Translations under genes and position numbers: made by a program
Part shown: one piece after another, positions 44,826 through 55,685 of the stretch
How the letters are laid out: each line of letters begins with the position of its first letter
Numbering within the stretch: position 1 is the first letter of the stretch
From: Zopfochytrium polystomum
Lineage: Eukaryota; Chytridiomycota; Chytridiomycetes; Chytridiales; Chytridiaceae
Length of the DNA stretch: 64,000 bases
Direction: 5' to 3'
Assembly: GCA_025765615.1 (NCBI GenBank)
Contig: JAIVFJ010000058.1
Span: 266,860-330,859, forward strand
The notes under the pieces: generated by a model
What the model was told of the DNA's origin: nothing
The model's input: only the letters and a program-made list of their open reading frames with translations
Databases searched by the model: none

Positions 44826-45985
44826 TCAAAGATGGCTCGCCAGCACCGCCGGCTGATTGAACGTCACGCGTCCGCGGAACAAGACGCCGGGCCCGCCCGA
44901 GGGCACCTTTCGCAAGTCGACGAACCCGGCGCCAACGGCGTGCAGTTCGACCAGCGACGCGGGCCGCACCCACCCGGACCACGCCGTCGCCGTCAGAAAC
45001 AGCCCGCCGCCCGCAACCGCGTCACCCTCCTCGTCGATCCGCAGCTCGCGCAGCGCCGTGCCCACCCCGGGCAGCCCCGCCGGCACGTAAACCGGTACCG
45101 CCACCGCCGCAGGCAGCGCCGACTCGCGGACCGTCGCGTCCAGCAGCACCGACCCCGCGCGCTCGCCGTACCGCTCTCGCACAGTCACCCGTATCGCCGT
45201 CCCGGACCCTGACCCGCCGGTCGTCGTCCCGCCGGCCACTACTGGGGTGAACGTAAAGTCGGCGAGCTCCTTGCGGATCCCCCAGTTGCGCCGCCCGTTA
45301 CGCAGGGAGGCCTCGGTGCTCACCCAGATCAGCGGGACCCCGCGGTCTGCAAAGACTGAAAAGGTGCGCGGGTTCGGCGCGCCGGGTGGGGCCGTGCCCG
45401 CTTTAGGCAGACCAGCGCTGGTGAGGATGAGCTCGTCAGTACGGTCCGACTGGGCTGTCCTTGTATCTATGTTTTTTTCGGTTAGTTTTTTTTTGTTTGT
45501 GCTGGTCGCTCGGCGTTCTGCACACAACCATCCACTGCACAGATGGCCGCTGCTCCGCTCCAACCCGCTCCTCACCTGATAATCATCAATGACGACATCC
45601 CCGTCCCAACGTTGTTCTCCGGGTCAGCCACCGGGTAGAGGGCGTGGAGGGTCTTGTTGACCACATTGTAGGGAAAGAGGTAGGCCTCCGCAACCGTCAA
45701 CGTCCAGGGCGCCGGCGCGACGGGAACATTGTCGTTGGCGCCGTCTGCTCCGCGCTCGCTGCGTTTGGTGAGCACGTTGGAAGGGATCATGGGTCGGGGT
45801 GGGTGTGTCGGGATGTCCAGCAGCTGGGGGAGCAGGACTATGGCCGATCCAAGAGCGGCGACGAGAAGGGCGACCAGGATCGAGAAGAAGGAGCTGCTGG
45901 TGCGAGGGCTGCTGGTACTGCTGGTGGTTCTGCTGTTGCTGCCGTGGAAGGTGACCTTGTTGCTGGCTTTGGACGCCTTGGGCAT
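44826..45985 (-). CDS. membrane-anchored acetoacetate-decarboxylase-like protein, with a frame interruption at 45438
   Basis: Exons (minus) 45576..45985 and 44826..45466 give about 349 residues. MPKASKASNK begins a Ser/Thr-rich N-terminus followed by one membrane helix (FFSILVALLVAALG, about residues 38-58). The lumenal or outer domain matches fungal members of the acetoacetate decarboxylase superfamily: WTLTVAEAYLFPYNVVN, YKDSPVGPY/DELILTSAG, IWVSTEASLRNGRRNWGIRK and FTFTPV. In the sequence the conserved PVGPYDEL motif is split: the frame reads PVGPY and TGA, and +1 continues DELIL. The exon sum is one base over a multiple of three. Whether it has decarboxylase activity is unclear, since I could not locate the catalytic Lys with confidence. 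The start was moved from an upstream GTG to the first ATG. Confidence 0.82.
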
Positions 45986-46616
45986 GCTCGTGACAGAAGT
46001 TTGCGGCCGCACCCCGCCATCGTTTATAGTAGTCCCTCAACTGCCGGCACGGAATCCAAGGCTGCGGTTCTGGGCCTGTGTGTCGAGCACGTGCCCGGCA
46101 GCTGACCAAGTGAACTTGTCTGAGTTCGTTGATGGACCCGGCTCGGAACTTGCTTGACCCTCCCTTTCAGTCGCACAACGGGAAAGCTGTATTTGTATTC
46201 CGCTTGCATCCTCTCGAAGGACAAACAGCGGTTAAAATGGCAGAAAGGGAAGGGCCAAAGCCCATGGAATGAGAGCAGGGTACGATTACAAAGGCAAGCA
46301 AAGAACTTTGAAAAGTGGAAAGCAGAGGAAGAAAGTTCTTGGGCAGGAGTAGGTTTTGGCAGAGGAGAAAGTACGCGTAAAGGAAATACGAAGTGTTTCA
46401 AGAAAGAAACAAGGGATAATGTCGGCAACATCAAGAATTCGAACTATTGAGGTGTCATGAGCGAAAGAAATACGAGCAGTCGAAGCACACAACTATAGAT
46501 CGAGCGCGGCAGAAAGCAAAAAAGAAAAAGAAGCAAGCGGATACGGAAGGCTGGTGCGCAGTTATATGCAAGCATACAGCCCTATTGAGTGAACTTAACA
46601 GCCATTCACTGGCCTC
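45986..46616. other. intergenic, no supported gene
   Basis: Mixed and A-rich sequence between two minus-strand genes. It should contain the promoter of the acetoacetate-decarboxylase-like gene and the 3' end of the TIR gene. Nothing else is seen. Confidence 0.4.
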
Positions 46617-49600
46617 TCATCCAAAGTACGCTGTTGAGGCTGGCTTGACGCCATCTGTACCGTGGTTGTGGAGAGGTGACTCCTGTGTCGGCCGCCGCGG
46701 GGACATAACGTAATTAAGCGCCTCTGAAACTTGTGAAAGAACACTCCCGACGGCCGGGATGGTCACCGACACGCGCTGTTGCTTGGACCCGGCACCGTTC
46801 CCAGCCGCTCTAGCCGATCCCGGGGGAGACGGCAATTCGCCCATCAAACGAGTCGTTGTTGGCGTTGGGGGCATGGAAACGCGAACTGACGGTATCGGCG
46901 AGTTTTGCATTGATCCATTCGCCTCGCCCAACCGCATCTTTACCACCGACTCATACTCCAAGTCTGCAAGTCGACTCTCCATGGACATCTTTACAATCGC
47001 AGCGATCAGGTCGGTGTGCGACTCGATCGAGTGGTCGACTGCAGCCCGCATCTGTAGCTGGAGCTGGTCAGAGAATGTCTGTTCGCGTTGCGTCAAAGCG
47101 TGGCGCAGCTCTTGGATCTCGTGTTCCAGACCGCTCAGACGATCGTCCAGTTGTGCGCTGAGTTGTACACTGCTGCTACTAACGATTGCAGTCGCCGTCG
47201 AGGAGAATTCTGACACTGCCGTGAGGTCAGAAGAGAGCTCTGCAGAGGATGCCCTGGAGGACTCAACAGATGGGGCAATCGATGCTGAATCAGCACCATT
47301 CGGTAAAGCTGCACCATCGCGATGATTGACAACGGTTACCAACTCCATGCCTTGGGAGACGGACTGGGTGCCAGACCTGGACTCAATAGCGCCCGACTTT
47401 TCAATCGCATTCAAAGCAGCGCTCAGTCTCTCGATCCGGCTGATTACAGTCTCTGCAGCCGCATAGTTACGGGCGGTTGGGGGCGGCGCTGCCCTGGCAA
47501 CGGACGCAAGATAATCGATCTTTTGCAGCGACGCCTGGTTATACGCTAAGAACTCGTTGCGCAGGCGGTCCATCGCACTGGCGGTACTGCCGGCAATCAT
47601 ATTGATCGCCACCTGCTGATGCGTCCTCCACAAGTTGTGAAGGGCAGCCACTTCTTTTTCCAGGCTCTGTAACTTCTGTTCGAGCGGCGTGAGGCACCGC
47701 GCCACTGATTTTCCGACCATATCGCTGATTCGCTGTAGGAAGGCTTCATCATTCAGCAAAGCTTGCTCCTTTCGCTTTCCTGACACCGTTTGCGACTCAT
47801 CCAAAACCCTACGCCGCTTGAACTCGGACATGGGCTGCTCCCACTCGACGGTATCCGCCGTCCAGCTGCGGTGCTCAGTCAGCCCAGCAAGAGCCAAGCG
47901 GACGTCAAGATCTCGCACTTCTTTGGAAAGCTTATCCAGAAGATAATCTGCATGAGAAGGACTGCTGTCTTCGCTTTTTTCCGACAACGCATCGCCGTAG
48001 TCTGGCAGCATGGCAAATTTTGTGAAGTCTTTTCCATCCGAGCCGCACTTGCCGTCGACACGTATGGCAAAGACACAGCGCCGCGAAGGGTCGATGACGG
48101 CCCACACTTTCCAAGCGAAGTTGTACTGCTTGGTAGACCACAACAGAACCTTGTTCCCGCTCACGGCGTACTCGCCGTCGTTCACGGGAATGTTTGCTCG
48201 TGCCAATGCCCAACGGCAGAAAGCCACGCGGAGTATGCGAAGGCTTGCACCTGTCCCGTTGACGACGACAACCTTTTCGTCGTCCGAGGCATTACTTGGA
48301 ACACTTCTAGTGTGAATATAGAAGGATTCGCGGTCCCAGGACTTTGTGTCCTCAAGAACAATTAGCTCTTTCAACCCGTCCGCTGGTTCCGCAGGTTGCT
48401 CATAAAACGAGTCACCTCTTCCGTTCACATATTCAACCACTTGGCTTGCATTAGTTGCTCCGGCCACACCAAACTCAACTACACCGTAAAAAATGGAATT
48501 TTTAGTCGTATTTCGGAGAAAGTAGAACGCCTACCATCGAACAAAATCGGTCCATGCCGGGCAAGAACTGACTGAGTTCTCCACGCAATATCTGCGTCTC
48601 GCACCAACGCGACTTCCACTGTGATAATGACGGTGTGGAATGCGTTGATAGCAATGGGAAGGTTGATAGGCTTCTGGTCAAACGCCACAACATAAGACTT
48701 CATCGTTTCGACCGGCTTCCATTCCGTTTGCGGAAAGTTCGGATTTCCGCGAAGCTTGAACCACGCAGAGGCCTCCAATATTGTCGCAGGGCGATTGGAA
48801 TTGTTCGTAGCGTAGAAAGCAAAGGTGAACTGATCCAACTTCTGGGTCAAACTAAAAAATGATGCCGACTTTAATTTAAGGAAAACGGGGCAGTCCACAG
48901 GTATCAAAGGCTCAAAGGTCTCTGGTTCACGAGGGAGTGGGAACTGGAGGCGCGGAGGCCCTTTTTGAAGCTGTGTCCGAGGGATGCCGTTATAAAGCTT
49001 CCACGGGTCTTCGCCGCCCAGGGACTTTTCACCGAATGTTGGAGGTTGTTCAACGATCTCCCCACATTTCGGCACGCCGTTGTCAAAGGAAAAGTAGATT
49101 TCGGACTTTGACGGTTGGCTTGTGAAGGACTTGCAATAGAGCTAGAGCACCATAAAATCAGCTCATCAGCCGTCCGTAACGCACTCAAACTTACCCGAAT
49201 GCCAACGATTGTGCTTCCGTCCAAAATCCAAGACGCCTTCGCTTCGAGAGGACCCTGTCCAAATCCTTTTGGGAATGCTGAAAGATACCCGATCGGAATG
49301 TCAGGGTTCACAGATTCAAGATCTTTTTGAGAGAACACGCCGAAAAACAGCGGGGCATTCGGGTTGTCGCTTCGCATCATCAGTCGAACAAAAATCTTGT
49401 TTGCTTCGGTTGGGTGGCCAGGAAGAACCATGCCAATCTCAGCAGTCGCGCCGATGTCCAAGGCGCGGTAATCGACGGTGTAGACGGTTGTCCAGACCTG
49501 GACATTGGATGTTAGGACCGTGCGAAGAAAAAAGTATTGTAGCGCGTAATTCTTGCCTGAGCACTGGCAATATAACCCATAATAGAGTCCATCCATGTGT

Positions 49601-50957
49601 AAAATCTTGCGTAAGGGTAATCACAATGATGCCTGGCTCGGTGAGATGCGTGTTGACCTGTGTAACGCTTTAGTGGAAGTGAACAAGTCAATTGCTCGTG
49701 CTCACAAGGGATAAATGAAAAGCCGCAGCACTTGTCGGAGAGGTGGAAAGCGCAAGTCCCGGGAGCATTTTGCGACTCTCGATACGGTTTCGTACATTGG
49801 ATACAGTGCAGAGTGGGTTCCGGGGCAAGCGCTTGGTCGTCATACCAGTGTCGACGGAATTTGGGCCACAGGTCTTTCGAGAACATATTCACAATGTTTC
49901 GCAGCTTCTCCGAGTAGTCTTGAGGGTCCAGGAAGACGCCCTGGGAGGGTTTTGTTGGAGAAGCAAGAGTAAAGTGACAGCTTACTTGTAGTGCGAGCAT
50001 TCGCCCAACGATCGTCCTGACAGGTAGCGTGCATCCTTTCGTCGGGTAGTCGGGAAGGTTCGAAACGTCGAATTCGGAAAACTTCCGGTTGATCTTGCCG
50101 TCCGTTCGGCCAATCAAGATCGGAATGATCTCTACGAGGCCTTGCTCCGCGAGCAGCACAGCGTTCTGACATCCGAAACGAAAACAGACAGACAGGCAGC
50201 CAGTGAGAACAGGCCGCACGACGTCAGATCAAAGTGACATGACCTTACCTCCCACTGGTTCATGACCGCATCTGCCTCCGTTGCTGCCCGTCCCCGCAAT
50301 ATCGCCAACGCGGCCTCAGAGATCAGGGGCAGGACAGCGCAAGAGTCTTCCATCTCGCGGATGAATGCCGCGCTGTTGTTGGCGTCGCCGCCTGACCCTA
50401 GAAAGACGGACGCCCGCAAGTCACGCGCCCGAGATTGCCGCGCGGTTTCGATGATTTCGGAGCGGAGGGCATCGTAGATCTTCTTGGCGAGGGGAGCGTC
50501 GGTCTGGATGCATGCAGTGCATGGCCAGTTTTCGGTTAGTGCGAACAATCGAAAACCGTTCGAGTATGGTGGCGGTTCTCACCTGAGCGCAGTGTGCTAC
50601 GTAAAAGTGGAACTTCTTCCCATCACGTCGAAGCGTTGCCTTCGCTGGTGGTGGCGCCTTCGGCCTGTTGGACGGGGTTCGTTGCAAACGTGGTGGCTCT
50701 GCGGATGCAGCAACTGCCGCAACTGCAGGCGGTACCACAGGTGATGCCACTGGCGTAGCAGCCGGCGCGGTCGATGCCGCCGACAGTGTGGGCGCTGGCT
50801 GCACAGGTGCAGGTACTGGCGGATCCGTGGAAGAAGCAGGAGGAGCCGCAGGTGCGGTAGGGCCCGTGGTGGGGGATGCCGATGCTGGGGAGGGCGAAGG
50901 CGATTCTGCTGGTGCGGCAGCGGCTGGGGCGTCGCTGGCTGCGTCGGCGGAGCTCAT
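46617..50957 (-). CDS. large TIR-domain protein with Cys/His-rich module and coiled coil
   Basis: Eight exons (minus): 50583..50957, 50249..50503, 49986..50165, 49706..49940, 49557..49657, 49195..49497, 48535..49141 and 46617..48478. All phases fit and give 1305 residues with no frame change. Residues 1-105 are Ala/Pro/Ser-rich. A TIR domain spans about 113-240: KKFHFYVAHCAQ-DAPLAKKIYDAL, ASVFLGSGG, FIREMEDSCAVLPLIS, MNQWENAVLLAEQ and EIIPILIGR. Glu210 in WEN is where the NADase glutamate of SARM1 and plant TIRs lies. Next comes a Cys/His-rich block (HCIQC, C-FH, CCG, PCQH, HHCDYPYARFYTWM), then two beta-rich regions I do not recognise and a C-terminal half with a coiled coil around residues 900-1010 and 1130-1190 and Ser/Pro-rich ends. 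Intron 5 is GC-AG. TIR proteins act in immunity or NAD cleavage. The role here is unknown. Confidence 0.88.
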
Positions 50958-51041
50958 TGTCGCAGAAATTTTTAAGGGGTGGCCATCAGACATACCAAAA
51001 ATGGGCCGAAGTCGCCCAGAACAGCTATTAATGAGCGAGAA

Positions 51042-52625
51042 CTACGGCTTTACGCTCAGCACCTTCACGACTTCATAGGTCACGATCATCATAACCGACA
51101 CAGGACCCATGTTCAACATTCTTGCACCCATCCCGCGTGTGAACCCTTTCCATCCTTCTTGGCTGTGCAAACGACGGACGGTGGCTTTGAGCTGGGAAAA
51201 CTCAGACCCACTCACGCTTCCGCCGATTTGCGTTTGTACGCGCGTTTTGACGACATCCTGAGCAGGGAAGGCCGTTAGAGATAGAGGGCATATATGCCAA
51301 ACAGACAGAAAGCAGGTAAGATGATCTTCAACCACAGCATACCATTGGATTCGTCATCACTGCACTTACACATCCGGCGGTAAACCCAGAAATTCCCGAA
51401 AGTAGCAAATTTGCTGATTCGCTCACTGCGGTCCGACTATGTCGTTCTCCATCAATTCCAACCAACGAAGTGGACCAGCTCGTGGGGAAAACGCGCAACA
51501 GCGTATCTGTAATGGCGCTTTTGACGGCGGAGTAGGTCGACCACCAGACAGCTGACGACGGCGCGTAGGTTAAAATTGACGTAAAAAAGCCGCGGTAGAA
51601 GCCGCCGATTCCTTCCGTTTTGATAATGTGCCTAATTAATTCTTTGGGCAAGAGGCGGGAGTTTATTGGCCGTCCATCAAGCGAGGAGGTCACTCACCTG
51701 TGCCGTTCATGAATTGTAAAGATGCTGAGCCTCCTGCAGCAGGTTTACGCCGCTGTTGGATCATGAGCCTATGCGAGGAGTGTCGTTACTTTCCAGCAAT
51801 CGTCATCGTCGACGAAAAGTGAAAGCCATACCTTTGGCTCACAACATCGATTGGAACCACGATAAACTGGCTGCACTGCGCAAAAAGAACACGTTACGAC
51901 AGGCACATAGTATAAATGGGCTCCCTCACACATCAGCTCTGAAATAAAAGCCATCGAACGTACCATTGACGCTAATCCTCCCCCAACAAAACTACCGACT
52001 GTCTTCCACCGTTTTGCGCGCTCTCCCGCACTGGTCTCTTCCGAGCGACCGGCGGCCGCTTCCAACCCTCTGGCGACAGCAAACCGCGAAAACTCGTAAA
52101 CGGAGAGGTAAACCATCTGCCCCGGCACGGCCCCGACCGCGACGACGCCGAACCCTTGATACAGCGAGCGGAAACCCTCTGTCCGCGCGATCTCGGCGAT
52201 AGTTCGGAACGTGCGAAAGTAGCGGTGACTGCGTGGTTGTGTCGACGAGCCCGCGTTGTGCGGTTGTGCGTTGCGGGGGGCTGACGCCGGCGAGGAGGGT
52301 GAAGTGCGCGGGGCGGATGAATTTGGAAGCGGGGCGACCTGCTGGCGGGTCTTGACGAGACTCGTCGGGTAGACGATGAGGCGGACGCCTAGAAATAGCA
52401 CGGCGGACCAGCCATAGAAGCGCGGCTTGTCGAGACTGCATGGAGCAAAGTGAGCACTCGGGCTAACGAACGGGATCAATCCAGGGCGGGCTGCCCTCAC
52501 TCTCTCTCTTCGATCCAAGGGAGTCGGTGTGTGTGCTCGTCGTTGCAAGCACGAGCAGGCGCTGTTCGATGTGAAAAGAGGAAGGGGACACTCAACTCGT
52601 TCCAGTCGATCTCCTTGGAGTTCAT
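51042..52625 (-). CDS. SLC25A44: mitochondrial carrier of the SLC25A44 type
   Basis: Six exons (minus): 52597..52625, 51964..52435, 51832..51875, 51698..51768, 51343..51641 and 51042..51257. All phases fit and give 376 residues. The N-terminus IDWNDLDKPRFYGW matches the IEWEHLDKKKFY start of animal SLC25A44. The three carrier signatures are PTSLVKTR, PIDVVSQ and PMDVVKTR, the same unusual set as SLC25A44 (first repeat without the acidic residue). Other landmarks are FYRGFFTSILTYAPSSAVWW and GMGARM. Human SLC25A44 carries branched-chain amino acids into mitochondria, and the same role is inferred here. A Ser/Pro-rich insert of about 35 residues follows the first helix. The gene ends in TAG only 84 bp before the start of the TIR gene. 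Confidence 0.92.
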
Positions 52626-52757
52626 GGCCTGATCGCGATCGGGAACAAACGGGAAAATCAGGCTCCTCTCATTGGACAATTTTGCATTGCATTCTCCGTC
52701 TCCGCTTTCTTTGCCAAATGAAACAAAAATGCGAGAGAAAAAAAACACACCATAACG

Positions 52758-53533
52758 TCACTGCGGCCCAACGCCTCCTGGGATCAACTGTGAAGAGAGG
52801 CGAAAAAGCATCTGCGTAAGCGCATCGACGAGAGTGCCACGGTAGCAGCCACAGACCATGCAGATGTTGTTGCCGTTCAGGAGAATCTGGTCCAGCTTTG
52901 TGGACGTCTTGCCCTCGGGCGTCACTTGGCTGCAGCCGGCGCACAAGGTACTCGTTAACAGTTGCCCGAGGAAACACTCACTGCGGAGCACATTAATACT
53001 CAACTATTCTGTCACATCCTCCAGAACCATGTCTACTCCGGGGAATATGAGGAGGGGAAAACAAAGTGTGAGACGCGATTACTTCGTCCAAAAACAGTCG
53101 TGGAGTCTCCACAGGAAAAGGGAATGCGCGGGCGCCCAGCACACGAGCTACACCCCCAAAACTCGCAGCAGAGATGGTGACAGGAGAGATTGACGGCTAC
53201 TCAACTGACAAAATCGTCGAAACCGAGGAGCGTCCCGACGAACTCCTTTTCGTTCTTCATCAGGACCCATATCCGCGAGCCAATGCACTTGTCGACGAGC
53301 TCTGCGCGTTGGTATAAGGCTGGTCAGCTTTGAAACCGTGGAGGAGTCGCGTTCGTCTCAGTCCATAGATCGCTTTGGAGGCGCGCTCCGATTGAAGCGT
53401 TTGCAGAAAATCAGTCCCCACTTGCCCAGCGTGGAACGATCCTCTTCCGGTACGCTGCTGAGCTTTGAATGGAGTCCGGGGTGCCAGCCTTACCAAGTGG
53501 GAGAAGCGCTGGCACGACTGGAGCGCCGGCCAT
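52758..53533 (-). CDS. LSM5: LSM5, U6 snRNA-associated Sm-like protein
   Basis: Five short exons (minus): 53494..53533, 53206..53301, 53005..53032, 52857..52929 and 52758..52787, giving 88 residues with all phases consistent. The product shows ALLPLELVDKCIGSRIWVLM, EFVGTLLGFDDFVNMVLEDV (Sm1), VTPEGKTSTKLDQILLNGNN (Sm2) and the LSM5-specific LIPGGVGP end. LSM5 is part of the LSM2-8 ring on U6 snRNA in the nucleus and of LSM1-7 in mRNA decay. The length equals the usual family length. Exon 3 is only 28 bp. Four introns in an 88-codon gene explain why no long open frame marks it. Confidence 0.95.
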
Positions 53534-53780
53534 CTTCGGTTTGGAGGTGGAGGGACAGTACTTTCCTTGTCAAAGTCTCCGTGTCAAACTGGGCTGTTTT
53601 GGTTCACCCTTCGGTTTGAAGACATGACGCAATCTCCGCCCTTCGTACCTTCGGATAAACCTCAATCATCGGACTTCTGGCAGTATAAAAACAGCCCTTC
53701 CTCCCCACACGAGCAATCTTCCAAAAGCCTTGAACCTTCACATTCACTTTATGATCACATTCATGAAAAATTACACTTGG

Positions 53781-55126
53781 TCATATTTGGAAGCGCGCCT
53801 CTTCCAGCGGAAGCAAACCGCAGACCCACCGTAACGGCGCCTTTCCCTCATTTACAAGCAACCGCTTGTTCCATTTCGTCAGCAGGTTTGAGGTCACCTA
53901 TTTGGCATTTGTGAGACAAGCTCTTTCACGAACGAAGAGAAAAACTCACCAAGCCCTCCTTTCCTGTCTTCAGCTCGATCAAGTCGCCGATGCTCCGATC
54001 GTCAAAAGGACGGCGCCAGGCACGAAAATCCAGCACGGACCCGCAGAACGGGACAGGTCCAGCCGTCGCCCCGCCCCCGCTCCCGCCGTCCGCAACAATC
54101 CCGCTCCCGACCTGCGCCGACAGAAGCCACGTCAGCTCCGACATCCTAAGAGGCGGAAGGGACGCCTGCGACGCCGCCCTCGCGCCATCAACGAACAGCG
54201 TCTGCACCGCCCCGGCGTCTCCCACGCCGTCGCCGTCGCCGGCGCCTGCTGCCGCTGCCCAACGTCGGACGTGGGAACGTCAGCACCAGCGCAACGTGGT
54301 GCCACCGCCCGTCGTCGACCCGCGCGGGGCTCTGCAGCGGCGCCTCTGTCCACGCGTTGCAGGCGTAGAAGGACGCCCGCAGGTGGCCGGTCGGTGTGAC
54401 GGCGAGAATCTGGCGGTTGTGGTAGCGCCAGCGGGAGGCTGCGCCTTGCAAGGGCCCGCTCTGGCAACCGAGAATGATGCCTCCCGGGCGAGAGCCGGAC
54501 GTGTCGCAGCGGAACCAGGCATCCACGGTGATTCCGGCTGGGGAGGGAGTTGATGAATCATCGGACGGTGTGGAAGAGAGAGTTGCAGCGGTAGCATGCA
54601 TGCACAACAGCGCGAGATCTAGTGGTATTGGCGCGTGTACGGTTCGCCAGAGTGACTTTGAGAACTCTTGGATGCGTAGAGCCTCTGCCGCACGTGGGCT
54701 CACGGAGGCAGCTGAGGCAGTCGGTAGAGAGGGGTAACTGGTTGGTCCAAAGGAAAGCGAGAAAGACAGATCTCTGTAGCATTCTCGCCAAGATGAGTAA
54801 ATTGCTGGGACGAGGGAGGAGTCCAAGCTGGAGTAAGGCCGGCACCGAAACCGCCAGTACGAGTCGCATATTGCATCGAGAAGCACCCGAAGCTGTTTGG
54901 AGGCACTGCCCAGATTGGCGACATCCACCGCTGTTGTCCTTGCCAGGATGTTGTACAGAAGTACTTCTGGAGGGATCGCGAGAAAAAGGGACAGAGCCGC
55001 AGTCGAGCGGCCAGCACTTGCAGAATTGGAGGTGGTCGGAGTGAAGGTGGTGGACGTGTTGGGATTTGGAAGGGAGCACGACGGCTCGGGCGATAACGGC
55101 GCGGACGGCAACGACGACAACCCCAT
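53781..55126 (-). CDS. F-box protein with a C-terminal LamG/concanavalin-A-like domain
   Basis: Exons (minus) 53950..55126 and 53781..53897 give about 430 residues. After a Ser/Pro-rich start, an F-box lies at about residues 50-95 (LAIPPEVLLYNILARTTAVD, LRVLLDAICDSYWRF). From about residue 190 a jelly-roll domain of the LamG/ConA-like type follows: TVDAWFRCDTSG, GGIILGCQSG, DDGRWHHVALVL, then TLFVDGARAA and a final DFRAWRRPFDD, all typical of such domains. F-box proteins recruit substrates to SCF ubiquitin ligases, and here the ConA-like domain could read a glycan or protein. In a GC-rich AGCAGG stretch near 54260 the frame must move +1, and the exon sum is one base over a multiple of three. 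The gene ends with TGA at 53781-53783. Confidence 0.78.
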
Positions 55127-55685
55127 TCGGGCACACGATCTTGATCAGAGGAAAATTTCTCGTTTGCTCACTTTTGCTATTCATTTGCGGAAAAGGGAAA
55201 AATTTTAAAACGATGGTGGGCGATGATTGGCGGGACGATGACGATAACTTTCCATCTTATCAGTTGGGTCGTCCTTGTCACTGACTGACAGTCGCGTGAC
55301 ACCCAGCTTGACGTCAGAAAAGGGATTCATCACTTTTTTCTGAGTGCTCAGTGGCCGACAACACGTCAAGGTAGAATCAAAAGATGGTGGCTCAGATTAG
55401 GACAGGGTGAAAAATACAACAATCGAGGAAAGAGTGGCAGGAAGAACGAAACAAAGCGAGCCATATGCCAAATTAGACCGCGGGAATCGAAGGAACATTG
55501 CAGAAAAGGAGGAACATTGCAAAAACTAATCAAGGGCCAGGACTCATCACATTAAATCACAAACTGCTGCGATGTGTTAAATAAAACAATCGTCCTATAA
55601 CGATTATCAAATAGCCCTGTCAAAAGAAAAGGAAAAAGCAGGAGGACGCATCAAAAATCTGATGCCTTACTGGCTCGCAATCCAA
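55127..55685. other. intergenic, no supported gene
   Basis: A/G-mixed sequence between two minus-strand genes. It contains the promoter of the F-box gene and the 3' flank of the CCCH gene. No repeats are seen. Confidence 0.4.
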
